A stretch of DNA of 64,000 bases from Fen-1273 sp035516035 (GTDB lineage: Bacteria > Bacteroidota > Ignavibacteria > UBA10030 > UBA6906), in contig DATJAS010000029.1 of NCBI GenBank assembly GCA_035516035.1, positions 14,434 through 78,433 on the forward strand, in the 5' to 3' direction. A program made the translations under genes and the position numbers. Numbering within the stretch: the first letter of the stretch is position 1; every line of letters begins with the position of its first letter. Below, piece after piece: positions 33,260 to 41,305 of the stretch. Below the pieces are notes generated by a model, which worked only from the letters and a program-made list of their open reading frames with translations, was not told the origin of the DNA and did not search any database.

Positions 33260-34985
33260 TTGCCAGCCTCTGCAGATTCACCTTCGCGTCGGGGTTTCCC
33301 TTCGCGGCAGCCGCCCTGTAGTACCGCAATGCTTCTCTCCGGTTCCCCGTGTCCAGATACACGTTGCCCAGCCCGAGCTCCGGGATCCCGGAGGCGGGCG
33401 TGAGCCTATGCGCACTCAGGAAGAGTTCGACGGCGTGGCGCTTCAATCGCTCCGTGTCCGCACCGCGGGCAGCCCATGAACAGTCATACCCTGCCGCACA
33501 CTCCGCGGCGGCAAGTGAGAGCACGTCCCGCGAGTAGAGCCCTGCCGTGCCTTCGCGCCTGTACAGCTCGATGTAGAGGGGAGTCTCGATGACCGAGTTC
33601 ATCTTCCTGTACGCGAGGACCATCTTGGGTATCTGGTCTGACTTCATGAAGACGCGCGGCAGATCCCAGTACATTTCAGGGCTCGCTCCCGGGGGGAGAT
33701 CCAGCGCCCGGTCGAACCAGCGGTAGGCTTCAACGGTATCGCCGGCCAGCAGCAGCCCCCTCCCGAGAAGATAGGCCGCGGCCGAGCTCCCCGGCATATC
33801 CCCGGCCGCCTTTCTGAGAAACGGCAGGCACTTTCGCGGTGCGCGCCTCCCCATATAGGCGGTCCCGGCGAGAAGCGAAAGCACGGGCCTGTACTCGCAC
33901 TGGCTGCATGCTTCTTCAACGAGGCCCGGGGGAAAACGGCCGTACGAATTGAAGGGGGCCGTGCCCAGCCTGATGGCCGCGATCAGTTCATCGGATGCGT
34001 CCGACGTATCCCCTTCCTCCAGGAACACCTGGGCCCTGAAGAGGTGGGCGGGGGCGTACGTTGAGTCCAGCGCGAGCGCCCTGGCTGCGAGGCGAAGAGC
34101 AATGTCCGGGTGGTACATCCCGATGAGTTTGAGGGCTCCGCGAACGACGGGTCTGAGGGGCCGCGGACCTTCCCTTCGCAGCGCCGCAAGCTTGCCGAGC
34201 ATCTTCGCTTCGGCCAGGTCATCGATGTAATGTCGCGCTGCCTCGATGTACTCGACCGGAGCTTCGAGCCCCAGCCGGGCGGCATTTTCCAGGCAGGCGA
34301 ACGCAAGGGGGACGAGCCCGCTGTCTGAATACGCCTCGCCCATCATGAGATACGTCGATCCGCGGGTCGAGTCTCTCCCGATCGATAGACGAAGCAACGC
34401 AATCGCCCTGCCGTCTTCGTGGCGCCTGAGTCTGCATGCGGCCAGGCCTTCGTAGGCATCAACCAATCCCGGGTCCGCTGCGAGGGCTTGGCTCAGGAAC
34501 GCAGCGGCCGTGTCGTAGTTTGCGTACCCGTACGGCGGCGGCCAGGAGGTCAGCGCAAGGAGGCCCAGTTCCTTGAGCGTCGCCGGATTCCGCGGTGCGA
34601 GCGCCCGGGCCATTGCTATATGTTCCCCGGCTTCGCGAAGCGTGGAGCGAAGTATAATCGCCGCGACGCTGTCGACCGGCTTCCCCATGTCGTTCAACGA
34701 GGTTCCGTACAGGATGAAATCGCCTGCGAGTATTCCTCCGGCTGACCTGGAGCGGGCAACGTATTTCTGCAGGAGGGATGATCCGAGGAGGAGGCACAAG
34801 TCGGGATCGTTCGGCCTGGCAGAGAGGAGGTCCCTGCACCGTGCGATTACCGAATCCCTCTCTCGCTCGGCCGCGCCCGCCGGGCGTAGCGGAGCATGGT
34901 CTTCCTCTCCGCACCCTGTCCCAAGAAGGAATGACGCCACGAGGGGGAGCGACCTCAACCAATGCATTCGCGTTACGAGTCTCAT
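33249..34985 (-). CDS. TPR-repeat lipoprotein
   Basis: 578 residues. The N-terminal signal peptide ends in a lipobox (FLLGTGC), so it is probably a lipoprotein. The rest is a series of helix pairs with TPR-like spacing, for example AAAFLSQALAADPGLVDAYE, LMMGEAYSDSGLVPLAFAC, HLFRAQVFLEEGDTSDASD, AYLLGRGLLLAGDTVEAYRW and a final LGLGNVYLDTGNRREALRYY. Two starts are possible, 34985 (GGGTGG upstream) or 34967; the first is preferred. It likely serves as a scaffold in the envelope; partners are unknown. Confidence 0.82.
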   Translation of the reverse strand: MRLVTRMHWLRSLPLVASFLLGTGCGEEDHAPLRPAGAAERERDSVIARCRDLLSARPNDPDLCLLLGSSLLQKYVARSRSAGGILAGDFILYGTSLNDMGKPVDSVAAIILRSTLREAGEHIAMARALAPRNPATLKELGLLALTSWPPPYGYANYDTAAAFLSQALAADPGLVDAYEGLAACRLRRHEDGRAIALLRLSIGRDSTRGSTYLMMGEAYSDSGLVPLAFACLENAARLGLEAPVEYIEAARHYIDDLAEAKMLGKLAALRREGPRPLRPVVRGALKLIGMYHPDIALRLAARALALDSTYAPAHLFRAQVFLEEGDTSDASDELIAAIRLGTAPFNSYGRFPPGLVEEACSQCEYRPVLSLLAGTAYMGRRAPRKCLPFLRKAAGDMPGSSAAAYLLGRGLLLAGDTVEAYRWFDRALDLPPGASPEMYWDLPRVFMKSDQIPKMVLAYRKMNSVIETPLYIELYRREGTAGLYSRDVLSLAAAECAAGYDCSWAARGADTERLKRHAVELFLSAHRLTPASGIPELGLGNVYLDTGNRREALRYYRAAAAKGNPDAKVNLQRLATSE

Positions 34986-35144
34986 GGGGCCACCCGGTGA
35001 TCCAATAGGTCAGTCAATGTACCGAGCGAATCGTCCATCGGCAACAGGCATCCCGTTTCAGCCGGTGTCTGCCCCGGATGACAGGTTTTTGCGCGGTGCA
35101 GGAGAGCGTGCGGCGGTGGACATTCGCGAAACCTTCCCCTACAT

Positions 35145-35268
35145 TTCACGTACCCCGATCATCGATGCCCGACCATTCACGTAGCTTGATCATCAATAGC
35201 CGACCATTCGCGTACTTCGACCATCGATACCCGACTATTCACGTACACTGATCATCGGTATCCGACAC
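35145..35268. repeat. 31-bp tandem array (four units) abutting the methyltransferase start codon
   Basis: Units at 35145, 35176, 35207 and 35238, each 31 bp and running from TTCACGTA through TGATCATCGAT to CCGAC. The units differ at several positions. Each contains TGATCA- or ATCGAT-like palindromic cores. The last unit ends four bases before the ATG at 35273, so the array occupies the whole leader and no Shine-Dalgarno sequence is visible. Upstream of the array, 34986-35144 shows nothing recognisable. Confidence 0.85.
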
Positions 35269-35272
35269 TCCC

Positions 35273-36091
35273 ATGCCTGAAAAACTTGCGGTTCCTCTTG
35301 GCGAAGTCCAGAAGACGTTGTTCCTCCCCCTCTGGGGGCGCGCCGTCGAAACAAAGAAAGACCGCCCGCTCCTCTCGGACCCGACGGCCGTGAGAATCAT
35401 GGAGAGCGTGGAGTTCGATTTTGCCACGCTCGCCGGCAACCTGAAGAGCATCACGCAGCACGCCTGGATCGCGCGGAGCCTCCTCGTCGACCGCTGCGTG
35501 GCGGAATTCCTCCGGACATCGCCCGATGGCACGGTCGTCAACATCGGCTGCGGCATGGACACGACGTTCGACCGGGTCGACAACGGGAGCGTCCGCTGGT
35601 TTGATCTTGACCTGCCGGACGTCATCGCGCTGAGAAGAAAGTTCATTGACGAATCCCCGCGGAGAACGTTCATCGCGTCGTCGTTCCAGGACGACGCGTG
35701 GTTCGCGAATGTGCCGGCCGGTCGCGGGCTCATGTTCGTCGCGGCAGGCGTATTCTACTATTATGAAGCTCACGACGTCCGGGAATTCTTCGTGAGGCTG
35801 GCAGATCGGTTCCCGGGGTGCGCCGTCGTCTTTGACGCGGCGTCTCCCCGGGGGGTGGAAGCGGCGAACAGGCTGGTCCTGCGCGCGGGGGGGCTGGGAG
35901 AGGGGACCCCGCTCAGGTGGGGACTGAAAACCGCCGCCGAGCTCTCGTCCTGGGATTCCCGGATACGCGTCGTGTGCGAGCATCTGTACTTCAGGGAGGC
36001 GGGACTTCGCCTCCCGTTCCGGGACCGGATCACGGGCATGCTCTCCGACGCGCTGCGCATACAGTGGATCGTCCACTGCAGTTTCGGTTGA
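35273..36091 (+). CDS. Leucine carboxyl methyltransferase-family SAM-dependent methyltransferase
   Basis: 272 residues, cytosolic. The SAM-binding motif is VVNIGCGMDTTFDRV, followed by the acidic loop VRWFDLDLPDVIALRRKF and MFVAAGVFYYYEAHDVREFF, matching the LCMT/PPM1-like family that includes polyketide O-methyltransferases. An early TLFLPLWGRAVETKKDRPLL and RSLLVDRCV are also typical. The substrate is unknown. The 5' leader consists of a 31-bp repeat array. Confidence 0.88.
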   Translation: MPEKLAVPLGEVQKTLFLPLWGRAVETKKDRPLLSDPTAVRIMESVEFDFATLAGNLKSITQHAWIARSLLVDRCVAEFLRTSPDGTVVNIGCGMDTTFDRVDNGSVRWFDLDLPDVIALRRKFIDESPRRTFIASSFQDDAWFANVPAGRGLMFVAAGVFYYYEAHDVREFFVRLADRFPGCAVVFDAASPRGVEAANRLVLRAGGLGEGTPLRWGLKTAAELSSWDSRIRVVCEHLYFREAGLRLPFRDRITGMLSDALRIQWIVHCSFG

Positions 36092-36129
36092 CGCGTCGCG
36101 GCGATTCCGCCCGGGGTCGGTCCGGCGTG

Positions 36130-36158
36130 TTGCAATCCACGCGGGTATGCGGTACATT
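36130..36158 (+). promoter_or_regulatory. Candidate promoter for the nfeD-flotillin pair
   Basis: TTGCAA (36130-36135), a 17-bp spacer and TACATT (36153-36158), about 70 bp before the GTG start of the NfeD-like gene. Motif match only. Confidence 0.35.
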
Positions 36159-36230
36159 CTGTCGCCGATGCACCCCCGTCCTTCCCTGCATTCCCGCGGA
36201 CCGGCGTCTGTCCAATAGCCTGGAGGCCAC

Positions 36231-36773
36231 GTGCTGATCTTTATTGCCATCGCACTCGCGTCATTCATCCTTCTTGCCGGCTCCTTCTTCTTCGGGCACG
36301 ACCACGATACCGACCATGCCGACGTCTCTCACGGCCTGGACGGTCACGACCTCAGCCACGACATGGAACCGACGATCAGCTTCTTCTCCGTGAAGGTCAT
36401 CGCGACGCTGACGATGGGCTTCGGCGCCGCCGGGGCCATCGCCCGGCAGTACGGGGCCGACTACCTCGTCGCCTCGTTCATCGGACTCGGCACAGGGATC
36501 GCGCTTTCGCTCGCGATGTATTTCGTGCTCGAGCTGATCTACCGGCAGCAGTCGTCTTCGCTCGTGGCCACGTCCTCCGCGGTGGGACAGACGGGGATCG
36601 TGCAAACCGGCATCGCGCCGAACGCGCTCGGCGAGGTGAGCCTGAACGTCAGCGGCCAGTACATGACGTACCTGGCCAAGGGCTCCGGCCCGAAGGAGAT
36701 TCCCAAGGGACGGACGGTGAAAGTCGTGGGCCTGATCGGGAGCCAGCTCATCGTCGAAGAAATCCAGCAGTGA
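36231..36773 (+). CDS. NfeD-like membrane protein (flotillin partner)
   Basis: 180 residues from a GTG preceded by GGAGG. An N-terminal membrane segment is followed by a His/Asp-rich stretch (FGHDHDTDHADVSHGLDGHD), two more membrane segments (VKVIATLTMGFGAAGAI, LGTGIALSLAMYFVLELI), and a small beta-barrel OB-like domain (SAVGQTGIVQTGIAPNALGE, GRTVKVVGLIGSQLIVEE). This architecture is the short NfeD/YuaF type that is nearly always next to a flotillin gene; here the flotillin starts 27 bp downstream. The His-rich segment could bind metal. Confidence 0.87.
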   Translation: MLIFIAIALASFILLAGSFFFGHDHDTDHADVSHGLDGHDLSHDMEPTISFFSVKVIATLTMGFGAAGAIARQYGADYLVASFIGLGTGIALSLAMYFVLELIYRQQSSSLVATSSAVGQTGIVQTGIAPNALGEVSLNVSGQYMTYLAKGSGPKEIPKGRTVKVVGLIGSQLIVEEIQQ

Positions 36774-36800
36774 CACTCACTCACACCGGGAGCGACCTCC

Positions 36801-38354
36801 ATGGGCAACCTGATAGTTCCGTTCATGATCATCCTGCTCGCGCTCGCGTTCATCATCGTCCTGCGCGTGATCGCAAGCCGCTACAAGAAAATACCGCCGA
36901 ACGCCGTGGGTATCTTTTACGGGAGGAAGTACGCCTACAAGGACCCGGCGACGGGGAAAGAGCAGATGCTCGGGTTCAAGGTGGTCGGAGGCGGCGGCCG
37001 GATCATTCTCCCGTTCGTGGAGTCTTATCAGGAAATGTCCACCGCCGCGTTCCAGACGGAGATCGACGAGAAGGGGATCCCGAACAAGGACAACGTGAAG
37101 ATCAACGTGAAGGGGGTCGCCACGTGCAAGATCTCGACGGTCCCGGAAGACCTGGTCAACGCCGCGCAGTCGTTCCTGGGAAAGGGGGAGGCGGAGATCA
37201 AGGTGTTCGTCCAGAACATCCTCAAGGGACACCTCCGGTCCATCATCGGGAAGCTCGATATCGACAGCCTGCTCAGGGAGCGCGACCAGTTTAACAGGAA
37301 GGTCGTCGAGGAGTCGGCAGAGGAGCTGCGCCGCCTCGGGATCCAGATCATCACGCTGGTCATCCAGGAGGTGGGCGACGAGTACGGCTACATCGACGCG
37401 CTCGGCAAGCGCGCGGTCGCGGAGGCCGTGCGGGACGCGAACATCAAGGTGGCCGAGGCGGACCGCGAGACCGCGATCCGCGTGAGCACCGCGCAGCGGG
37501 AGGCGGCGACCGTCCGGGCCGCGAACGAGGCGTCGATCGCGGAAGCGGAGATGGGGCGCGACATCAAGAAGGCGGAGTTCAAGGTGAAGACGGACACCAG
37601 GCGGGCGGAAGCGGACAAGGCGCTCGATATCGCGAACGCGGACCAGGAGAAGACGCTCCGCGTGAAACAGGCGGACCGCGATGCGGCGGAGCGCGAGGCG
37701 CAGATCAAGGTGCAGGAGATGGAGGCCGTCCGGAAGCAGCGTGAGCTCGACGCCTCCGTGGTGAAGCAGGCGGAGGCGGAGCGGCAGAAGCGCGTGATCG
37801 ACGCGGACGCGGCGCGGCAGGAGAAGATCCTCCAGGCGGAAGCGGAGATGCAGCGGCTGATGAAGGAGGCGGAAGGGAAGAAGAACGCCGACACGCTCCT
37901 GGGCGAAGGGGAAGCCGCGAAAACGCGCGCCACGCTCCTGGCGCTCGCCGACGGCGAGGCCGCGAAGAAGAAACAGGCGCTGGTCGCGGAGGCGGAAGGA
38001 ACCGTTCAGCTCGCGGCGGCGTTGGCGAAGATGTCCACGGACGCGAAGCTGATCCTGGTCCTGGACCGGCTGCCGCTCCTGTTCGACAGGGGCGGAGACG
38101 CCCTCTCCAAGGTGGCGACGTCGGTCTTCTCGAGCGTCGCCGCGCCGTTCGGGAGCATCGACAAGATCGAGATCGTCGACACGGGTTCAGGCCGCGGGCT
38201 CGAGCAGTTAAGCTCCGTGGTGCCGGGCACGGTGTTCCGCACCGTGGCGGCCGCGAAGGCCCAGGGGATCGATATCTCGAAGATGCTCAAATTCCTCGGC
38301 GTCGATATCGAGGAGGCGCTGAAGAAGCTGGGCGACACCGAGAAAGCTGGTTAA
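36801..38354 (+). CDS. Flotillin (SPFH/band 7 family)
   Basis: 517 residues. An N-terminal membrane anchor (IVPFMIILLALAFIIVLRVI) is followed by the SPFH domain (about 30-200: NAVGIFYGRKYAYKDPATG, VKINVKGVATCKIST, LRSIIGKLDIDSLLRERDQF). A very long Ala/Glu/Lys-rich coiled coil (about 215-400) carries the repeated AEA-type motif of flotillins, and the C-terminal part (KLILVLDRLPLLFDRGGDAL) is conserved among FloT proteins. It organises membrane microdomains with its NfeD partner. The length is typical of FloT. Confidence 0.93.
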   Translation: MGNLIVPFMIILLALAFIIVLRVIASRYKKIPPNAVGIFYGRKYAYKDPATGKEQMLGFKVVGGGGRIILPFVESYQEMSTAAFQTEIDEKGIPNKDNVKINVKGVATCKISTVPEDLVNAAQSFLGKGEAEIKVFVQNILKGHLRSIIGKLDIDSLLRERDQFNRKVVEESAEELRRLGIQIITLVIQEVGDEYGYIDALGKRAVAEAVRDANIKVAEADRETAIRVSTAQREAATVRAANEASIAEAEMGRDIKKAEFKVKTDTRRAEADKALDIANADQEKTLRVKQADRDAAEREAQIKVQEMEAVRKQRELDASVVKQAEAERQKRVIDADAARQEKILQAEAEMQRLMKEAEGKKNADTLLGEGEAAKTRATLLALADGEAAKKKQALVAEAEGTVQLAAALAKMSTDAKLILVLDRLPLLFDRGGDALSKVATSVFSSVAAPFGSIDKIEIVDTGSGRGLEQLSSVVPGTVFRTVAAAKAQGIDISKMLKFLGVDIEEALKKLGDTEKAG

Positions 38355-38392
38355 CTCACTCCATCAGTGTTCAACCGTCAAAGGACCCGTCA

Positions 38393-38887
38393 TTGCCCGA
38401 TACCCCGGCACCGCCTGTCTACAACCTGGTTGAAGCCCACCCGAAAGCCATGGTGATTCACTGCAGCGATCCTCGCTTCCAGAAGGCCTTCAGGGATTTC
38501 ATCATGAACGAGCTTCACCTGCAGGACGGGGAATATATCCCGTTCGTGGTTTCGGGCGGTGTGGCTGCGCTTTCGGAGCCGCTGAAGCTCCCCAAGGAAT
38601 TCAAGTTCATGAAGGAGCGGATCGAGCTGTTCGCCGGGCTCTTCTCCTCGATTCATCGCGTCATCCTCATCAACCACGAGGACTGCCGGCACTATGACAT
38701 GCTCAAGTCGACGCTCGGGTCGATCTTCCTCCAGCATGCGGCGCACATGACCGACAGGCAGATCAAGGACCTCAGGAACGTCGCCCGGGCGGTCATGGGT
38801 TTTGTGGCGCCGGGGTACCAGCTGGAGATGTACTACGCCAGGATTGTGAAGAATGGAGCAGCGAGGATAGAATTCGAGAAGGTGTAG
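38393..38887 (+). CDS. Beta-carbonic-anhydrase-like protein
   Basis: 164 residues from a TTG preceded by AAGGA. Zinc-ligand pattern of beta-carbonic anhydrases: Cys24 with the Asp26-Arg28 dyad (HCSDPRF) and His95/Cys98 (NHEDCRHY). The usual CA sequence is longer and the substrate-pocket strands are divergent (FVVSGGVAALSEP replaces the common RNAGG region), so this may be a carbonic-anhydrase-like protein with another role. It lies 38 bp after flotillin and may belong to the same transcript. Confidence 0.75.
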   Translation: MPDTPAPPVYNLVEAHPKAMVIHCSDPRFQKAFRDFIMNELHLQDGEYIPFVVSGGVAALSEPLKLPKEFKFMKERIELFAGLFSSIHRVILINHEDCRHYDMLKSTLGSIFLQHAAHMTDRQIKDLRNVARAVMGFVAPGYQLEMYYARIVKNGAARIEFEKV

Positions 38888-39028
38888 TGGAGTCGGCGGA
38901 CATGCGAATTCCCGGGGGAGTCGACCGCCCCGGCGGGGACCGGTTTCGCGCCTGTTAAACCGCCGCGCGGGGCTGCTGTCCAATATCTATCGTCCCACCA
39001 TCATTCACCATCAGAGGACATCTCACCG

Positions 39029-40759
39029 ATGAAGCACACGATGACCAGGATCATCGTTCTTCTCTCAATCGCCTCCTGCCCGGCGTGGGCCCAGATGATG
39101 CCCGCGGAGAAGATCGACACAGTCGCCCTCGCCAGGATCAAGGACGAGGGACTCAACCATTCCCACGTGATGGATATCCTGAGCACGCTGGCGGACGTGT
39201 ACGGTCCGCGTCTCGGCTGGTCTCCGGAATTCAGGAAAGCCGCCGAGTGGGCGAGCGGCGAACTCAAAGGGTGGGGCGTCCAGAACGTCCATTTCCAGCA
39301 CTGGGCCCCGCTCGGAAGGGGCTGGTCGCTCAGGAACTTCTCCGCGATGGTCGAATCTCCCGTCCCGTTCCCGGTGATCGCCTACCCGGCTGCCTGGTCT
39401 CCCGGCATCGACGACAGGGAAGCGGAGGCGGTCTACTTTAACGCGAAATCGATAGAGCAGTTCGATGCGTTCAAGGGAAAATTGAAAGGGAAGTTCGTTC
39501 TCATCTCCGCTCCCGAGGAGTTGAAGGCGCATTTCGAGCCGGCCGGCGAGCGGCTGGCGGATTCGGCGCTTCTCCGGATGGCGAACGCCGACATGGTCCA
39601 GGGGGCGAGGGGCGGGCGCCGCGGAGCGTTCGGCCGCTACCCGACCATCGATTCCATGTTTGCGGCGATGCGGCGGTTCAGCCCGGAGGTCGACAGCCAG
39701 AGAGTGATCCAGCTCTGGGAGGCGTTCCAGGTCAACCCGCGCAAGCTCGAGTTCGCGGAGAAGGAGGGGGCGGCTGCGGTGATCACGGAAGGGCGCGGGG
39801 ACGACGGCACGGTGCTCGTGCAGTCAGCGACCGTTCCACAGTCGCCGGACGTCCCGTACAACCAGAGGATGCAGCCGTACGATCCGAAGTCCCCGGAGAT
39901 CGTCCCGCAGGTGGTCTTCGCCTCGGAGCATTACAACAGGATCGTCCGGATGATCGAGAAGGGTGAGCATGTGCGTCTCGCGATCAATCTGGAGGTCGCG
40001 ACGACGAAAGCCGACTCGGGGTTCGACATTATTGGGGAAATCCCCGGCTCGGATCTCAAGGACGAGATCGTCATGATCGGCGGCCATTTCGACAGCTGGC
40101 ACAGCGGTACCGGGGCCACCGACAACGGGACGGGGACCGCCGCGTGCATGGAGGCGATGCGCATTCTCGAAACGCTCGCACAGAAAGACGGTCTCCGGCC
40201 GCGGCGGACAATCCGTATCGGTCTCTGGGGCTCGGAAGAGGAGGGGCTGATCGGCTCGAGGGAATATGTCTCGGCCGTGCTCGGCAGGCGTGAAGGGGGA
40301 ACTCCCGGCGCGTTCGGCGGTCCGGCGATGGGAGGGGAGCTCAGGACGACGCCCGAGTACGACAGGTTCTCCGTGTACATGAACCACGACAACGGGAGCG
40401 GCCGCATCCGGGGGATCTACCTTCAGGGGAACGAGGCGGCGCGGGGGATCTTCCGGAAGTGGTTCACGGCGTACGGCGATCCGACCGCGCAGACGATCAC
40501 GATTGAAAACACGGGCGGGACCGACCACCAGTCGTTTGACGCGATCGGCTTGCCCGGGTTCCAGTTCATCCAGGATCCCCTCGAATATGACAGCCGCACG
40601 CACCATTACAATATGGACGTGTTTGACCGGGTGCAGGGGCCTGACATGAAACAGGCTGCCACGATCATCGCGTTCTTCGCATACACCGCGGCCAACCGCG
40701 ACGCGAAATTCCCGCGCAAGCCGATGCCCGGATCGGGGCCGCGCGCATCCTCGAACTGA
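39029..40759 (+). CDS. Secreted M28-family metallopeptidase with PA-like insert
   Basis: 576 residues with a signal peptide ending ...SCPAWAQ. The M28 di-zinc ligands are recognisable: His in IGGHFDSWHSG, bridging Asp in GATDNGTGTA, Glu pair in WGSEEEGLIGSREY, and the final His in GGTDHQSFDAIGLPG. A PA-like domain precedes the catalytic core. The protein resembles carboxypeptidase Q-type aminopeptidases and probably acts in the periplasm or outside the cell. A strong hairpin lies just after the stop. Confidence 0.92.
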   Translation: MKHTMTRIIVLLSIASCPAWAQMMPAEKIDTVALARIKDEGLNHSHVMDILSTLADVYGPRLGWSPEFRKAAEWASGELKGWGVQNVHFQHWAPLGRGWSLRNFSAMVESPVPFPVIAYPAAWSPGIDDREAEAVYFNAKSIEQFDAFKGKLKGKFVLISAPEELKAHFEPAGERLADSALLRMANADMVQGARGGRRGAFGRYPTIDSMFAAMRRFSPEVDSQRVIQLWEAFQVNPRKLEFAEKEGAAAVITEGRGDDGTVLVQSATVPQSPDVPYNQRMQPYDPKSPEIVPQVVFASEHYNRIVRMIEKGEHVRLAINLEVATTKADSGFDIIGEIPGSDLKDEIVMIGGHFDSWHSGTGATDNGTGTAACMEAMRILETLAQKDGLRPRRTIRIGLWGSEEEGLIGSREYVSAVLGRREGGTPGAFGGPAMGGELRTTPEYDRFSVYMNHDNGSGRIRGIYLQGNEAARGIFRKWFTAYGDPTAQTITIENTGGTDHQSFDAIGLPGFQFIQDPLEYDSRTHHYNMDVFDRVQGPDMKQAATIIAFFAYTAANRDAKFPRKPMPGSGPRASSN

Positions 40760-40765
40760 ATATCA

Positions 40766-40801
40766 TTCCGCGGTGAGCCGCCGCGTCCGGCGACTCACCG
40801 C
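40766..40801. terminator. Strong hairpin after the M28 peptidase gene
   Basis: Perfect 10-bp arms CCGCGGTGAG (40766-40775) and CTCACCGCGG (40792-40801), with an inner CGCCG/CGGCG extension, six bases after the stop codon. No long U-tract follows, but the stem is very stable and a terminator or stabiliser role is likely. Confidence 0.6.
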
Positions 40802-40891
40802 GGGTTCTCCCGCGGCTCCGGCCCGCAGCGACAATTCGCCGGAATCCGTGTTGATGCAGATCACGTCGGGGAAGAATACGCTCCGCGCCCG

Positions 40892-40920
40892 TTGACAATC
40901 GGAAGTGGTGTGCGTATGAT
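40892..40920 (+). promoter_or_regulatory. Strong sigma70-type promoter
   Basis: TTGACA (40892-40897), a 17-bp spacer and TATGAT (40915-40920), about 65 bp upstream of the ATG at 40986. This is the closest match to the E. coli consensus in the window. It probably drives the small unknown gene, the GH35 gene and the phosphoesterase gene as one transcript. Confidence 0.7.
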
Positions 40921-40985
40921 AGCTCACCATTCCGTTTCAACTTCTGGCAACGCCTGAATCACCCACAATCCCCCGGTGGACCCGC

Positions 40986-41282
40986 ATGGATTTCAGGAAG
41001 TTGTTGTTCGGCGCAGAGCCTGAACCGACCGTCAGAGTGCCCAGCGAGTTCGACGTCAAGATCGAGCGCAAGGTCAAGGACCAGATCGTGCGCTTTGATG
41101 CCCGCGTCAAGGGGTACTTTGTTCCGAAGGGAGGGAAAGCGGAATTCATCGCCGACGAGATCTACGTTCACGGCATGCCAAACGTGAACCTCAGGAACCA
41201 GTTCCCGGGTACCCTGAAAGATGTTCAGAAATACGCCCTCTCCGTGGAGTACCCGAAAGCCCTTGCCCGGAAGTTGCGCTAG
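40986..41282 (+). CDS. Small protein of unknown function
   Basis: 98 residues, no signal peptide, basic overall. Beta-strand-like segments (SEFDVKIERKVKDQIVRFDA, RVKGYFVPKGGKAEFIADEI, VHGMPNVNLRNQFPG) suggest a small beta fold. I do not recognise a family. It follows a strong promoter and precedes the GH35 gene by 23 bp. Confidence 0.65.
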   Translation: MDFRKLLFGAEPEPTVRVPSEFDVKIERKVKDQIVRFDARVKGYFVPKGGKAEFIADEIYVHGMPNVNLRNQFPGTLKDVQKYALSVEYPKALARKLR

Positions 41283-41305
41283 TCTCCCCCCGGCGCCCCG
41301 GCAAT

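Noticed and set aside
35145..35268. CRISPR array at the 31-bp repeats
   Set aside because: Head-to-tail units without unique spacers and no cas genes nearby.
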